From contig CAMRHE010000134.1 of NCBI GenBank assembly GCA_947044405.1, positions 310,001 through 374,000 on the forward strand: a stretch of DNA of 64,000 bases. The letters are read 5' to 3'. The notes beneath the pieces are model-generated. The model was not told where the DNA came from. It made no database searches and saw only the letters and a program-made list of their open reading frames with translations. Within the stretch, counting starts at the first letter, position 1; every line of letters starts with the position of its first letter. Positions 1 to 12,800 of this stretch are shown piece by piece. The position numbers and the translations under genes are program-made. The stretch is from Leptodactylus fallax. Its lineage: Eukaryota; Chordata; Amphibia; Anura; Leptodactylidae.

Positions 1-990
1 GATTTGTATACCCAGATAACCAAATAATGTTAAAGGTGAGATTTGATTATTGCTTGTGTAATGTTTGCCAAAGGTTACAATATGAATATTGTATACATAT
101 GCAAATATAAGTTATGGCATCTAAAGAAACCTTTACATGGGTTGACCCAATGATCAGCAAAGGACATTCCTCAGGAACGTTTGTTTCCGATCACTGCCTG
201 CTTGATAGCTGCATTTCAGTGCAGCAGATGCTGTATGAGGGTGAACAAATCATTCATCTGCATATACTGTAGTTGTATGTGGCAGTCCATTGCCCTGTGC
301 TGCCACAAATTGGACTATGTGCTGCTGACATTTTAGCATAATTTATGATACATAAACAGTGTGATCACCCGACAAATTGTACATTTAGGTGGGCGAATTA
401 TCAGGGGCTTATGTTACTAATGACAGCCCAATGCTAGTTCTGTACTCTCCCACTCGATGCTACAGTAAAGATGCAGCCCTGCAATTGGTGGCCGCATGCA
501 CTTACTAATTGCCAAACTGCACATGTACTGTTGCTACTGATTGTAAGAGTGTAAGTGTTTCCTGGCAATTAGCACATGATGGATCTGGCCAAAATACACC
601 ATCTAGGGCCTTAAGCTGGACATACACATTACAGTTTAGACCGCCATCGTTCATCTGAAATGAACTGTGGTTGGTTGATCGTACAACCAACTATCCCAAA
701 TACATGAACAATCACAAATCTTTCAATGAGCATTCGATTATCAAAGAACACTTGGAAAATTAACAGATGAAAGTCGTTCAATACTAATGAAGTGCTGAAA
801 AGAGAAGATGATGGACACTTTTTGGGTGTGCTAGTAGTACAAACACATGCCTACAATACACAAAATCTAAAAATACAGACGTGAAAAATGAATCAACCAT
901 GTACAGCACACTACCTGCAGAATAGTAGGATGGACTGCTGTCCGTGAATATCACAGACCTCACACATGTGAATGAGGCCTAGGCAAGCAT
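1..990. other. intergenic, no gene seen
   Basis: No coding exon is recognised here. The stretch around 605-700 has the phrase 'gctggacatacacattacag', which resembles a dispersed MITE end; a similar phrase in the opposite orientation occurs near 4190-4215 ('ctaatgtgtatgtgtgcc'). The rest is AT-rich sequence with no supported feature. Confidence 0.5.
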
Positions 991-999
991 TAGGCAAAC

Positions 1000-2168
1000 T
1001 ATTTACATTTGAGGCGCTTTTTCAGAAACAAAATTGTAGACCTGCACCAGGCTGGGAAGACTGAATCTGCAATAGGCAAGCAGCTTGGTGTGAAGAAATC
1101 AACTGTGGGAACAATAATTAGAAAATGGAAGACATACAAGACCACTGATAATCTACCTCGATCAGGGGCTCCATGCAAGATCTCAAAATGATCACAAGAA
1201 CGGTGAGCAAAAATCCCTAGTGAATGACCTGCAGAAAGGCTACCGTCACAAAGGCTACCGTCAGTAACACACTACGCCGCCAGGGACTCAGATCCTTCAG
1301 TGCCAGACGTGTCCCCCTGCTTAAGCCAGTACATATTGCTAGAGAGCATTTGGATGTTCCAGAAGAGTATTGGAGAATGTCATATGATCAGATGAAACCA
1401 AAGTAGAACTGTTTGGTAGAAACACAACTCATCGTGTTTGGAGGAGAGTGAATGCTAAGTTGCATCCAAAGAACACCATACCTACTGTGAAGCATGGGGG
1501 TGGCAACATCATGCTTTGGGGCTGTTTCTCTGCAAAGGGACCAGGACGACTGATCCGTGTACATGAAAGAATGAATGGGGCCATGTATCGTGAGATTTTG
1601 AGTGCAAACCTCCTTCCATCAGCAAGGGCATTGAAGATGAAACGTGGCTGGGTCTTTCAGCATGACAATGATCCCAAGCACACCGCCAGGGCAACGAAGG
1701 AGTGGCTTCGTAAGAAGCATTTCAAGGTCCTGGAGTGGCCTAGCCAGTCTCCACATCTCAACCCCATAGAAAACCTTTGGAGGAAGTTGAAAGTCCGTGT
1801 TGCCCAGTGACAGCCCCGAAACATCACTGCTCTAGAGGAGATCTGCATGGAGGAATGGGCCAACATACCAGCAACAGTGTGTGCCAACCTTGTGAAGACT
1901 TACAGAAAACGTTTGACCTCTGCCATTGCCAACAAAGGATATATAACAAAATATTGAGATGAACTTTTGTTTTTGACCAAATACTTATTTTCCACCATAA
2001 TTTGCAAATAAATTCTTTAAAAATCAGACAATGTGATTTTCTAGATATATTTTCTCATTTTATCTCTCATAGTTGAGGTCTTCCTATGTCAATTACAGGT
2101 CTCTCTTATCTTTTTAAGTGGGAGAACTTGCACAACTGGTGGCTGACTAAATACTTTTTTCCCCATTG
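1000..2168 (+). mobile_element. decayed Tc1/mariner transposon (DD34E), 5' truncated
   Basis: The Tc1 transposase reads through three frames. The N-terminal helix-turn-helix part is at 1009-1191 ([20 protein letters not shown]), a middle part at 1224-1406, and the catalytic C-terminal half at 1448-1810. That last part includes [27 protein letters not shown] (second catalytic Asp) and NPIENLW (catalytic Glu), with 34 residues between Asp and Glu. The first catalytic Asp region is frame-broken near 1380-1410. Reading continues after a stop at 1808 to about 1960. The right inverted repeat runs to 'ttttttccccattg' at 2168, followed by the TA target. I cannot find the matching left inverted repeat upstream of 1000, so the left end is lost. 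Not able to make an active enzyme. Confidence 0.9.
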
Positions 2169-2170
2169 TA

Positions 2171-2785
2171 TAAAAGTTAAAAATAATGTGAAACACATAC
2201 ACATTAGGTATCCTTGTGTCTGAAACGCCCGGTCTACAAACTTATAAAACTATTTTGCCTGGTGCGGGAAAAAAGTCAAAAAAGCTGAACCACTGTTTTT
2301 TTCACTGTTTTGCCTCGCATAAAAATTTGAATAAAAAGCAATAAAAAAAGACATTCCCCAAAATAGTATAACAAAAAAGTACACCTGGCCCTACAAGAAA
2401 AGTCCCCTAATGCATCTCCATAAACAAAAATAATACAAAAAAGTTACAGGTTCAGAGAATGGGGCCCATAGGGACTCTATATATATATATATATATATTA
2501 TATATATTATATTTTTTTTTTTTTTTTTGCAAAGTTTTGGATTTTTTAAGGGGTTAAAACGTAAACAAAAACTGCATCAAACTGGTATCCCCAGAATTGA
2601 ACTGACCCATAAAATAGAGGTGACATATCATTTTGGCTGCAGAAGTCACACAAATACAGTTTTTCTCCAGTTCCACCCCATTCTAAATTTTTTTCCAGCT
2701 TCCCAGTACATTGTATGGAATATTAAATGGTACCTTTACGAAATACAACATGGCTTTGTGTAAGGAAAAATAAAAAGTTATGGGG
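2171..2785 (+). repeat. dispersed repeat 'family A' (near full copy)
   Basis: This sequence begins directly after the Tc1 element and contains phrases repeated elsewhere in the window: 'cacattaggtatcc', 'acgcccggtctacaaac', 'cattccccaaaat', 'aagtacacctggccc', and 'aaaaataaaaagttatgggg' near its end. Related pieces lie at about 14870-15105, 27960-28230, 33180-33630 and 34568-34690. An AT microsatellite (about 2478-2510) followed by a T run (to 2528) sits inside. I do not recognise a coding capacity, and the element class is unknown to me. Confidence 0.6.
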
Positions 2786-5447
2786 TTTGGACAGTGGTGT
2801 AGCCACCATGAATACATGCTTTACTTTTAACTAGATCGGTGTCTGCAGACATTCCGCAACTAACTGTCTTGTAAAGTGGCTTGCAGTTTACAAGACACAG
2901 GACCACAGAGAAAAGATGTCTGCTTCTCGGCACAAGCGGGCGCGATGAGACGCAGACGTCCTGTGAGTGCACACTGTGCATAGAGCGTGGGTCAAAAAGA
3001 GGAGGAGGCTCCATTCATCAAGGGATCGCAGATAGGTGAGTGTCGCTAACAACCCACTTTTATGTATTTAGATACAGAATAAAGATCGTGAACTGAGCCT
3101 TTGCCCAGAGTGAAGGAAAGCCTAGATACACTGCTATAATGCTGGCGCAAATGCAAGAACACAGGCCAAGCAAGATTTCAGCATAACTCCCTGGCCCTAT
3201 CACTTAAAGAAGGGAGGGGAGAAAGGAGGGCGTATTAGAGCAGTGTGGAGGGTAGCAGGCTGGAGCAATGGAACCGCCTTTGGTGCTTCAGATTGCTCAT
3301 TTGCATATTTTGAAATAAATGAATATCTTGGCAACATAGGAATTTTCTTGGGAGAAAAAGTGTTACATTCAGGTGAGCCTGACATACTCCCTTTAGGATA
3401 ATTGATGGCAAAACAAAAAATACTGCTTATAATAATGAAAAAAACAAATATTTGTAAATACATATAATATACTGTAGCATAAAATGAATTATTAAACAAA
3501 AGGGAAGACAACATCTAATGGTCACAGATACTATCACTTCAATCCAAACTACATACAGAGAAACACTATACCTATACAAACTAAGCGGCCATGGAAAAAA
3601 TATGCAGAAATAAGAGTTGAAAGTCACATATGCTCATCTGTTCTATGACTAAGATTCATTATATATTTCCTTTTCTTAATGATATACCACCAACATATTC
3701 TGCAGCGCTTTGCAGATATATCATCACACAAAATCAGTATATCTTTGGAGAAAATCATTTTGTCAGGGGTTGGTTCATGGTATAAACTTTCTAAAATAAA
3801 ACTGGGGGATATTCTATGGAGGCTCTTACCCAAAGCTACAACTACAGGGCAGTGACTGGGAAATACACAGGGAATTAAAGAAACTAGTTCACTAGGATTT
3901 TTAATATTTTTTTTTTTATTAAACATATCACTCTTAAATCAAAAGCAGGCAACACTTCTACAGTATGTGTCTGAATAATACGTCACCCGAGAATTGTCAC
4001 AGAGTAGTAAATGCTTTGGTTAGTAGCCTGCAAAAAGAAATGGTAAAAAACTATTCATTACTCTGAAACAGGGGCAAAGGAGGATCATTATTGGCAAGAA
4101 CTACACACTTTGACTATCATAGCAAATGTTGCATGACAATCTAAAGCTAGCCCTAAACAGCAGAATAATGCTGATCGAATCCATGGAGTTTGAGCCGACC
4201 AATCATCTAATGTGTATGTGTGCCCCTTGCTCTTAGACAATTGAAATCTAACATATCCAATACGCTTATCTGACAGCGGCTCATTCCCTTCTTCTTATTG
4301 AGAGTACATGCATGCTCAGGTAAACCCAGTGTACATATTTATGGGGTTGAGAGGAACAGTTGTCAGCTATTGACATGATATGACCAGTGGTTTGCTTGAG
4401 TAAACCAGTTAGAATCAAACTGGACTTGACCCCAACCCAAAATATTTAGGGTTTGTCACCCACAAATCATTGCTGTCCTCCTCTGAGGTCCTAGAGGAGG
4501 TACGGCAATGATATAAACGGTTATAATTACCTTGCCTCACCTCCCCTGGGCTCACTCTCAGCATCTGGAATTCCCTCAGCATCTTCTTCCAGTCTCCTGA
4601 CGTTCCAGTGCCCCATGGGCCATGCCGTCATGCCACTGCTTCCAATCATAGACCTCAGCAGTCCCCTGTGTGACGTCAGCCAGGAGGCCAGAAGAGAATG
4701 CAGAGGAACTGCCGGACATTGTGAGGGAGTCCAGGAGAGGTGAAGTAACGTGACTATAACTGTTTCTTATATTGTCGCACCTCCACTGGGTCTCCACTTA
4801 TACTCTGGGGTCTGAAGAGATCCCAGAGTATAATAATAACACTTCCAGTTCGACCCGAAACAAATGTCATGGATGAACTTCATGAATATTCATTAAAACG
4901 AATGTCATGAAGTTCGCCCAACTCTAGTGCTTATATTTCAGCTACTTCCATATTAGTTCGCTACCAGTCATAGCAGTATATACGATAGTATAGTAATTGG
5001 AATAGTCTATTTCAAATACAATGAGTATTATCTGAGGATTTTCCAGTTGCTGCCTTTGTTACAGTTACTATCCACATGGACCAGGCTTCTGTTAGACAGG
5101 AAATTAGAGTTTGCTGTGTTTGATAACTAGATTTTCTCAGTCTTGCTGGAAAGAGAATCACATTACTACCTTTTCCTTTTATGTTGATATATTATACATG
5201 TGATTTTTCCTGGAGGCTGATCACAGCATTGCAATCTGTTACATATCCTTTTTTGCTCTTCAATTGGAAGAAATAAGGGAGTAAAATACTGGCAAATATA
5301 AAAATAATCTTCAGTGCAGACAGGCATGACAAGGTGTCCATATTGGGGTATCATGGGACTGGCTTTGTACCTTTGTCATGTGTTACTGTACATGAATAAG
5401 ATTTAGAAATAGACATTGATTAAAAGTGTGATTCCATGCTGAATTCC
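2786..5447. other. intergenic, repeat fragments only
   Basis: No gene recognised. At about 3675-3725 there is a short copy of a SINE-like repeat ('accaacatattctgcagcgc'), seen again at 47006-47060, 49707-49970 and 51146-51190. At about 4140-4260 lies a MITE-like stretch, and at about 4480-4920 a repeat with a hairpin around 4800-4835 ('ctctggggtctgaagagatc' type) that recurs at 38870-39165 and 50290-50760. Open frames at 3200-3926 (-) have no recognisable protein content. Confidence 0.5.
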
Positions 5448-5938
5448 TTAAAGCGTAACTAAACTTTTGGACAACTTTTGATCGTTTGTCAGTATTTGTG
5501 TTATTAATACATTTTGTAATAGACTTTATTAACAGATCTTGTCTCCTTTCTGTGAAATCCTTTTCCCTTGCTTCTGTATTGAGAGCTGTTCCTGCCTGTC
5601 ACTGAAAGATGCCGTGTATGGAGTAGGCGGCTATGTAAAATGTAGAGAAAATGAGGGTAGGGGAGGTCACTTATATCTCAGACATTATAAAACGTACAAA
5701 CTTGCTTTTGGTGTCATATGAAAGAGAACATTGTAAGTGCAGTGCTATCTGTATTATTTCCAGAGATATCACTGGTTAAAAACACAGTCGGAGTTGGGAT
5801 ATTTACATGATATATATTATCTAGCTGCATATAAATATCCTAATCCTGACAGTGTTTTCAACCAGTGATATCTCTAGAAATAATATAGATATACACTGCA
5901 ACCTTAGTGTCATATGTATAGAATCTCCTTTTTCATAT

Positions 5939-6325
5939 AAGATAAAATAATCCTTTAATAGTTCCACCATGGGGAAATTCAAGCAGCGAAGATATGCAAT
6001 ACAAATACAATACAATACAAAATGCTCCAAGGTAGATGCATTACAGTGACAGTTTTTTTCGTAAGACACAAAGTCCTGCATGTCCGACTTTGTTTCTGAC
6101 GAAAAAAACTGTCTTCGCGGCACAGAGTGTGTAAGAGCACACCTACGGTTTGCTTTAAAAACCCATGGAAGTGAATGGGTTTTTAAGCAAAGCATCATAA
6201 ACCTTTCCCTATCCAGTTTTCCGACATTTAGGTCGGATTTACGGCAGACGGAGTGCCGGCACAAGTGTGAACCCACGCTAAGAAAAAAAGTAGCAGAGGA
6301 GATATTACAATTTAAAGATCTTCTG
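5939..6325 (-). mobile_element. LINE 3'-end fragment, interrupted
   Basis: Read on the minus strand this ends with 'aatttccccatggtggaact', an AATAAAGG-like stretch and a TTATC-type tail, the same 3' end seen in the longer LINE at 33630-34567. Both sides of the fragment match the 33.7-33.8 kb copy ('gcattacagtgacag' and 'aacttaaagatctt' type phrases). A foreign block of about 240 bp lies between them. It is inserted into the TTAA-flanked MITE, with a possible ATAT target repeat. Confidence 0.65.
6043..6284. mobile_element. half of a palindromic MITE (57.5-kb family)
   Basis: This block interrupts the LINE 3' end. It carries 'atgtccgactttgtttctga', a long stretch related to the arms of the 57482-57903 palindrome (including 'gaatgggtttttaa'), and ends in 'gtgtgaacccacgct', the same kind of terminus. 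Only a short piece of the left arm remains before the hairpin centre, so the copy is truncated. The open frames over it on both strands are artefacts of the inverted repeat. Confidence 0.65.
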
Positions 6326-6610
6326 ATATGACACCAAAAGAAAGTTTATATGTAATGGCTGAGATATAACTGTTTGAAATGGTCCTCCCATCTTCATTTT
6401 CTCTACATTTTACACATCCCCATACTCCATTCCCAGTTACTGAGTGAGATGCAGGAACTGCATAATACAAAAGAAAGAGGAAGACTAAAGAGATGCAGGA
6501 TTTCACAAAAAGGAGTCAAAATCTGTTAATAAAGTATATTACAAAATGTATTAATGACACAAATACTGACAGAAAATCAAAAGTTGTCCAAAAGTTTAGT
6601 CACACTTTAA

Positions 6611-7565
6611 TCCATGAGCTGGACTATTCCATTTTATACACTATAAGGCAACATTCACACAGTACATTCTTGTTTTCAGTCAAAGCTGCAATTGCATCCA
6701 AAATAGAAAATAAATATTTTTCCTTTATACTTTTCTTCTTTGTCGGATCCAAGAAGTATTGTAGAAATGCATCAAAAATGACATCTGACTGCGGTGTTTG
6801 GATTTACAGTATTGTGATCTGCACTGCCATCTCAACTACAACATAGAGTAGAATACCCAGACATGCAGGACACAGGGCTAAAAAGGAGGTGCTACGTCAC
6901 TACTATCATAGGATGAAATTGTTGGGAATTCACACTCAGGCAATTTAGTGGGGTTGTCTCATGGATACAACCGCTGTCCATATGCATTATTAGGACATAT
7001 GGACATTATAGAGGGTGTGGTGTACAAGTGATTCCCATTCTGGTTGACTTGAACGGCCCCCAGATAATACTACATTTCTCCTGCAGCTGCCACAACAGAG
7101 AAAATGTCTGGCTGTTCACTGTTTTCCATGGTGAAATTAGCTGTTTGTCGGGGGTGCAAAGAGTGGGATCCAGGGTGATCAGCTTGTTGCCCCATAGACT
7201 GCGTTCAGAGACAGCTTCAGTCCAACACAAGTTTGTTTTTTTGTTTTCATTATAAATGTGCATTCATAATTTGATTTTTCAAAGAAAAAAAAAATTGTAT
7301 TTACAGGTCTACTTCCGCATTGAAGCAATATCCCCTTAATGTTCTCTCTGCCCTTGGACTAGGGCACAACAAAACATTTTAGGAGTTCCCTCCCCCTTCT
7401 CAAAACACCTGATGAGATAACCCTTTAAATTTCTACCTCCCAAGCCCCAAAAAAGTATCAACAGGAAGTATTTTTCTTGCACCTCTAGTAATTATTTACA
7501 TAAAGTTACTATTTACATCCATCTATTAATACCTATATTGGTGCACGTAAAAATAAGAATCCATT

Positions 7566-7609
<44 letters not shown>

Positions 7610-8640
7610 TCACACACATATACACAAATCACATTGTTTATTTTATTCATTGTGCATGCAGTTTTGTGCAGCATTTTTTTTATTATCTTCCTAGAAAAGG
7701 AACATTTTGCTTCACCTGACATGTAATATTGGAATTGCAAGACAAAAACGAGCATTTAGCAGAAAACTGGGTTTTCATGTGGGAAATCCGGCAATTCAGC
7801 AGTATTCTAGAATATAAGAACAGCAGTTTTAATATAAAACGTAGCAGAGTAGAGGGATTGTCAGTAAGACCCTGTGGGATAGTCTTAATGTTTGGTACAA
7901 ACTGCACTGAACCAGGAGGTTTTCCCTTAAGTCTTCATTAGTAATAGTGTTTGCTCAGGAAAAAAATGTGGATTTATCTTGAGAGCCAAACTACCCACTC
8001 CTTGAGTTGAGAGCTGCAGAAGTGATGAGAGATAACAGATTGTGAAGGGTATGATGAATCAGGAACACAAATGTAAAATAAAATGTATTTATAGGACATA
8101 ATCATATTCTGCAATCATTTATGAAAATAAGATCTTAATAGACTTTTAGTCTAAATTCCAATAGTGTTAGCTGTTTCCATGGATATACACATGATGACTT
8201 ATCATTATTATTTATATAATAAAGACATTCTCTTCTAATAGCGGGATAGCCAAATTTAAAATACAGTGCTTGAGGGATGAGTGCAAATGGCTACAAACTG
8301 ATGGCTCTATGGCCATTGGGCATTTTCATAGCTAGAAACAGTTGAGTATTGAAAGCCAATGATTTCATTGGACTGAAGAACTTGAATTTGTCAAGAGTTG
8401 CCAATTCTTACTTGACAAGCTTGGGGTCCAAATCTTTGCCATTGCAAGCTACATAAATATCCAAATCAGAGGCCAATCAGAACTACATGGGTCTATAGGG
8501 ATCCCTTTGTTCAAGGGGTCTTCTGGCTCACCCCTGGACATTTGTAATCTCATGATTTGTATACTCCAAGTCAGAGGTTAAAGTTAGGAGAATTTTTACA
8601 GATACATTTTATTTTGTAATATATATTTTACCTATTTATT
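6611..8640. other. upstream flank of PRRT4, no exon recognised
   Basis: A 5' exon of PRRT4 (signal peptide and proline-rich extracellular part) would be expected here or further left, but I cannot identify one. A TA/CA microsatellite occupies about 7570-7625. Open frames at 7006-7263 and 7683-7941 show no family I recognise. The long T tract at about 8642-8663 is the polypyrimidine tract of the acceptor at 8666-8667. Confidence 0.5.
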
Positions 8641-8667
8641 TCTTTTTTTTTTTTTTTTTTTTTGCAG

Positions 8668-10592
8668 ATACTGGTTTTATTTCGCATGGCTCAACCTTCC
8701 CAACAGATCCTGCTTCTTGGGACTGCAGTTACTCTAGTTCTGAAAAGTGTGATTTCAGCATGACTCAAAGGCCAACCCCCCATGAAGTAGACCCCACTCT
8801 CCATGGACTGCCCCCACTTCTTTCTGCTCCACCCATCTTTATTACATTGCATGCTGACTGGAATACATCTGTGGCTGACTGGGGTGTTGCTTGGGAAGCT
8901 CTGGTATATGGCTCTGTTGGGCTATATGGATCAGTAGCTCTACTTGCTTTACTTTCAATTTTCTGTCTTGTGTTCAGATGCCCCTCAGGCGGTTTTTATT
9001 TTTCACTTTTACACCTCCTGTTGATAGCATTAGGCAGTAGCCGAGCCTTTTCCCTATTTTACGATGCCTATGGCCACCAGGATCGTCTCCCAGCTTTCAC
9101 TGCTTTGCTTCTGCATGACTTGGCTTTCCCCTGTATGACATCAAGTTTCAGTATTGCATTCCTTTTGCTGTGTTCAAGATGTCGTCTTCAGCACTCATCT
9201 CCAAACCTACCCCGGCTCTGTCTCTTAGCTTCTGCAGCATTTCTTCATTTTATCACTGCAGGTGGAGCAGTTGTAGTTGTCGATCTTTTACAGCAATTCC
9301 CCTTCCTTCTTCTGGTTTCTAGAGGATTTTATGTTGTATTAACTGTTGTTCTGTCTTTCTCCTTCTTCATCTTTTGTTGCATTGCAAGAACCCAAAGCAC
9401 CCAAATCTATGACCTCAAAAGTTCTGCTCCCCCTACAGAATATATAAGTGGCTGTCCTTTTGCAAATCTGAAAGACTGGTACAGAGCAACCCATGTTGTT
9501 CTTTTGTCTGCCTGTTTTGGCATTTTGAATGCTGGTTTACAATTGTATGCTGTATTGTATGCTATGGGTTATGGTGGTTCCATTGTTTTTGGCCCTTGGC
9601 CTTGGTGGGCTTTCCAGTTAAGCTCAAGTCTGTGTGAAGTTGGAATCTGTTTACCACTTGCACTCATAGGAGCCTATCCTATTTTTTGTGCCAATGAGAT
9701 TGGAAGAACCAATTGCTGGACACAGGTGTTTCGCCTTTCACCTGGGCATGTTACAATGAAAGCGCCTATTTTACAAAGCAATCATCAATGGGCTTCTTCT
9801 CAACATGAAAAGCTTCTTGTTTGTGACACCATTGCAAGGAGTGACTCAGAATTCTTCCCACTTTACACACTAGTGGAAAAACGCTTAAGTCATGAAGAAG
9901 ACCTGAGCTTAATCTACCACAGCAACAAAAGCCTTGAGGTTCAGGGTTTAAGCCTACCCCATGGCTCCAACACACCATCATATATTAGTGTGCAGATAGA
10001 CAGCGACTCAACTGTTGATTTTCGCCCCCCATCTCCAATCAACCTGAGACGTAGCATTGATGAGGCACTTTTCAGTGAATCTTTGATACCCAAGAGCCTC
10101 TTTCATGGCACTGCCTTATCCAGTAGTTTGTCTCTCACTATAAAAAGTTCAACACAAATGGAAGACTGTATCTTTAAAGAAAAGGCCTCCGATAGGGGAC
10201 TATATCGAACTTCATCTTGCATGGAGATAGAAGCAGGACTACCTATAATACAGCCTATGCCAACTACTAGGCATGATACTCCAGCTTCCTCCTCTCCAGG
10301 GGTATGGAAGGGAGAGCAGAGCACTACTAGCTCTGTGTGTAAAATGTCATTGGATGGATCATCCTTGGTGCTTTGTTCCAGTCCTGAAAATGTAGCTCCC
10401 TCAACTTGCAACCTTGAAGGAAAGCAGGAGTCAGGCTGCAAATCAAAAGCAGTATACCATACATTGACTCCCCCATCACAGGAGTCTTTGGATACTACAG
10501 CTCAGCCTGGAGGTAGTCTGAGAGATGATTTGATAAACGTTTTTGGGCCAATCGATGCTTTGAGTGTTTGCAGTGACACCATTGACTTGTAA
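8668..10592 (+). CDS. prrt4: proline-rich transmembrane protein 4, terminal coding exon
   Basis: A long T tract and 'gcag' precede position 8668, and the frame is open from there to TAA at 10590-10592. The first ATG (8760) is therefore probably internal: 30 further in-frame codons plus 2 nt of a split codon lie between acceptor and ATG. Counting from that Met (610 codons), hydrophobic segments lie at about 50-73, 78-100, 114-138, 151-174, 179-209, 244-270 and 282-310. Family landmarks are LFYDAYGHQDRLPA (99-112), GPWPWWAFQL (278-287) and FRLSPGH (324-330). A long Ser/Thr-rich presumed cytoplasmic tail contains FRPPSPINLRRSIDEAL (421-437). These landmarks are shared by vertebrate PRRT3 and PRRT4. 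I chose PRRT4 because TNPO3 lies near PRRT4 in mammals (7q32) and because of overall resemblance. The function is poorly known; it is presumably an integral membrane protein. Upstream exons are missing or unrecognised. Confidence 0.8.
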
Positions 10593-11110
10593 ATTAAATT
10601 AAGAAATGCAGTATTGAAAGAGAAAAACATTTAAAGGCTCCCTGTTCATGCCCACTGGGAGAATAAGTCAAGCAGACATCTCACATATGATGCACATATA
10701 TTGGGCAGATGTGGTTGTTGTCAGACCTGACATCTATATTTGAGAGTTTTTGATTCTAGAAAGAAAACAAATGATGTATTTAGATTCTACGTATTTTATA
10801 TATTTAACCATTAAAATTTCCCATCTTTACAGGCTCCTTTTTGGAAGCAGTAACAATAATATAGCTATTTATACAACTGTACAATTCATAAATTACCCTT
10901 TGTTTTGGATCTGTTGATATATTTGCTTAACATTTGAACCAAATTTGAAACATACAAGGCTAAAACATCTAGGACTTACAAGAAACAAAGGGCACATTTA
11001 TAATAAAAAAAAAAAATGGTGCAAATATAAAGAGACACAACTGATGTCATTTTTATGTAGGGTTTGGCCAACATTTTTGCATGTTCTGAACACCCAATAA
11101 AAAGTAACAG
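10593..11110 (+). promoter_or_regulatory. PRRT4 3'UTR with candidate poly(A) signals
   Basis: After the TAA there is AT-rich sequence with AATAAA at 11002-11007 (just before an A run) and another at 11096-11101. Either could end the PRRT4 transcript. No coding or repeat feature is seen within this stretch. Confidence 0.45.
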
Positions 11111-12800
11111 ATTACATGAAAATTGCAAAATAATAAGGGTCTTTTCACACTGTGTCTACATTGGGGAAGCTCCCAACACATAGAGCCATAGGCCCTTATT
11201 ATACTGACAGAAGCTGAAAAAGTGTTCTTTTGACCTCTGTTCAGTGGTATCTTCCAAGGTTTTCATTTTGTTGACTTATGGTCAACAAAATGCAGATGAA
11301 AGACTCTAAAATATTGCAGATATGATACTAGGTGTATTTTACTCTGACAGATACAGCTAAACAAGAACATACACATGTCATACTTGTGAAACATACTGCT
11401 GTCCTTTATGGCAGAATTCTTGGTCCTGTACAATTTTTGGCAGGTGCACAAAAATATACAATTCTTGCATTTTGTTTTTCTGAATGTGGCTTATACCTAA
11501 TAACAAAATACAGTGTTTTAACCAGGAAAACTGTGTACAAAATTACACCTGTTATAGATGTGGCACAAAATGTTAAACTTTTTTTTTTATGTCTGATATG
11601 CTTAAGAGACAAATGTGACACAGAACTATAAAGGGAATGTCAGTTCCCAAATAAATATTAACGTTAGTAGCATGTAGTGTAGTTTGAAACTATCAGTCAT
11701 ACCTTTTGTTTGAATAGTCTGATCCCTATCTGGAGAAGATGATATTTTATTTAATATGCAATAGTGTCACCTTGTACAGCACATGTGCCGAAAAGAAACG
11801 GAAAAAGGTATAAATCGATGGAAAAGGTGCAGGGCGAGGGACAGTGATCTAATTTGTATATGGAATAAAATATAATTTTGTCCAGCTGCCAACCCTGACT
11901 ATTCAAGCTAAAGGTATGACTGTGATAGCTGCAACCTACACTACATGGCCATATGCTTACTTTAGCACTGATTTGGGAGCTGACAGATTTCTTTGAACTC
12001 AACTTTTTATGGCTTGTGATAAGATATCAAGCTGAAGTAAGTTACCAGTATCACATTAAACTTCTCTTCTTCTACAGTTATATGATGAAAGGTTTATGTG
12101 TATATCATGGCTTCATTTACAAGGGAATATTTAGGTCACAATTTCAGAACCTAAACACAATGGTCCATATTTACTAATATTCAGAAAGTGTAAACTTAAG
12201 GCTGTATTACAAAGCCAGATGTCGGCCCCTCAAGTGCTGACCAACAAGAAACATGTTGATCGGCGCTCATTTGTATCGCCTTAGTACAGAAGACAATGCA
12301 ATTTGAATGGGGGAGGAACAGTCTATGCTGGTGTCATTTCTTCCCCATTCAGCTTCATGGATTACACAGTGAGATATGCTGCCGATTATCTCTTATGTAG
12401 TATAAAAAAATGCAGATTAAGTCAGTCAACCAGTGAACGCTCGCTCATTGGCCAGCTGACCGGCAGCACTACTAGATGAGCACCCATCTAATAGGTCCTT
12501 TAGACCGACAGTCTAAAAATGCGCCAGATGTATCAGTGACAAAAACTGATTGATCAACCTAGCATATATTTAGACTGTCTATTCTTAAGTTTATACCACC
12601 TATTAGTTGGCCTACTTTTAAGCCAGAATTTTTTGTGCACGTTGTCATATTTAACCCATGCTCCGTTTTCTGAGAAGCCACGCCCACATGTCTCCCAGTT
12701 CAGAAAGATTTTAGCTCAAACTAGATGTGCTACATTTATGCCAGAGTCTATCATCATAGCCACAATAGCACATCTGGTCCAAAAAGTATAAAAGGAAATA
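11111..12800. other. intergenic, MITE-like sequence
   Basis: No gene recognised. About 12165-12660 carries phrases of a dispersed element also seen near 15620-15790, 24200-24330, 32690-32800 and 59550-59760 ('ccatatttactaat', 'tttaagccagaa', and a cluster of short imperfect inverted repeats). Open frames at 11263-11631 and 11751-12177 have no recognisable protein content. Confidence 0.4.

Larger units (their letters stand above)
5452..6606. mobile_element. TTAA-flanked palindromic MITE with two nested insertions
   Basis: The left terminus 'agcgtaactaaacttttgga' (5452) is mirrored by 'tccaaaagtttagtcacact' at the right end (to 6606). TTAA lies immediately outside both ends (5448-5451 and 6607-6610). 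Internal arms also mirror, for example 'gtatttgtgttattaataca' on the left and 'tgtattaatgacacaaatac' on the right. The same element occurs at 20928-23746 and 53178-53912. Here it is interrupted by a LINE 3' end (about 5939-6325), which is itself interrupted by half of a second palindromic element (about 6043-6284). TTAA target use is typical of piggyBac and Kolobok superfamilies; no transposase is present, so it is non-autonomous. Confidence 0.75.

Noticed and set aside
5821..6331. 151-aa and 83-aa frames
   Set aside because: They lie wholly within nested MITE and LINE fragments.
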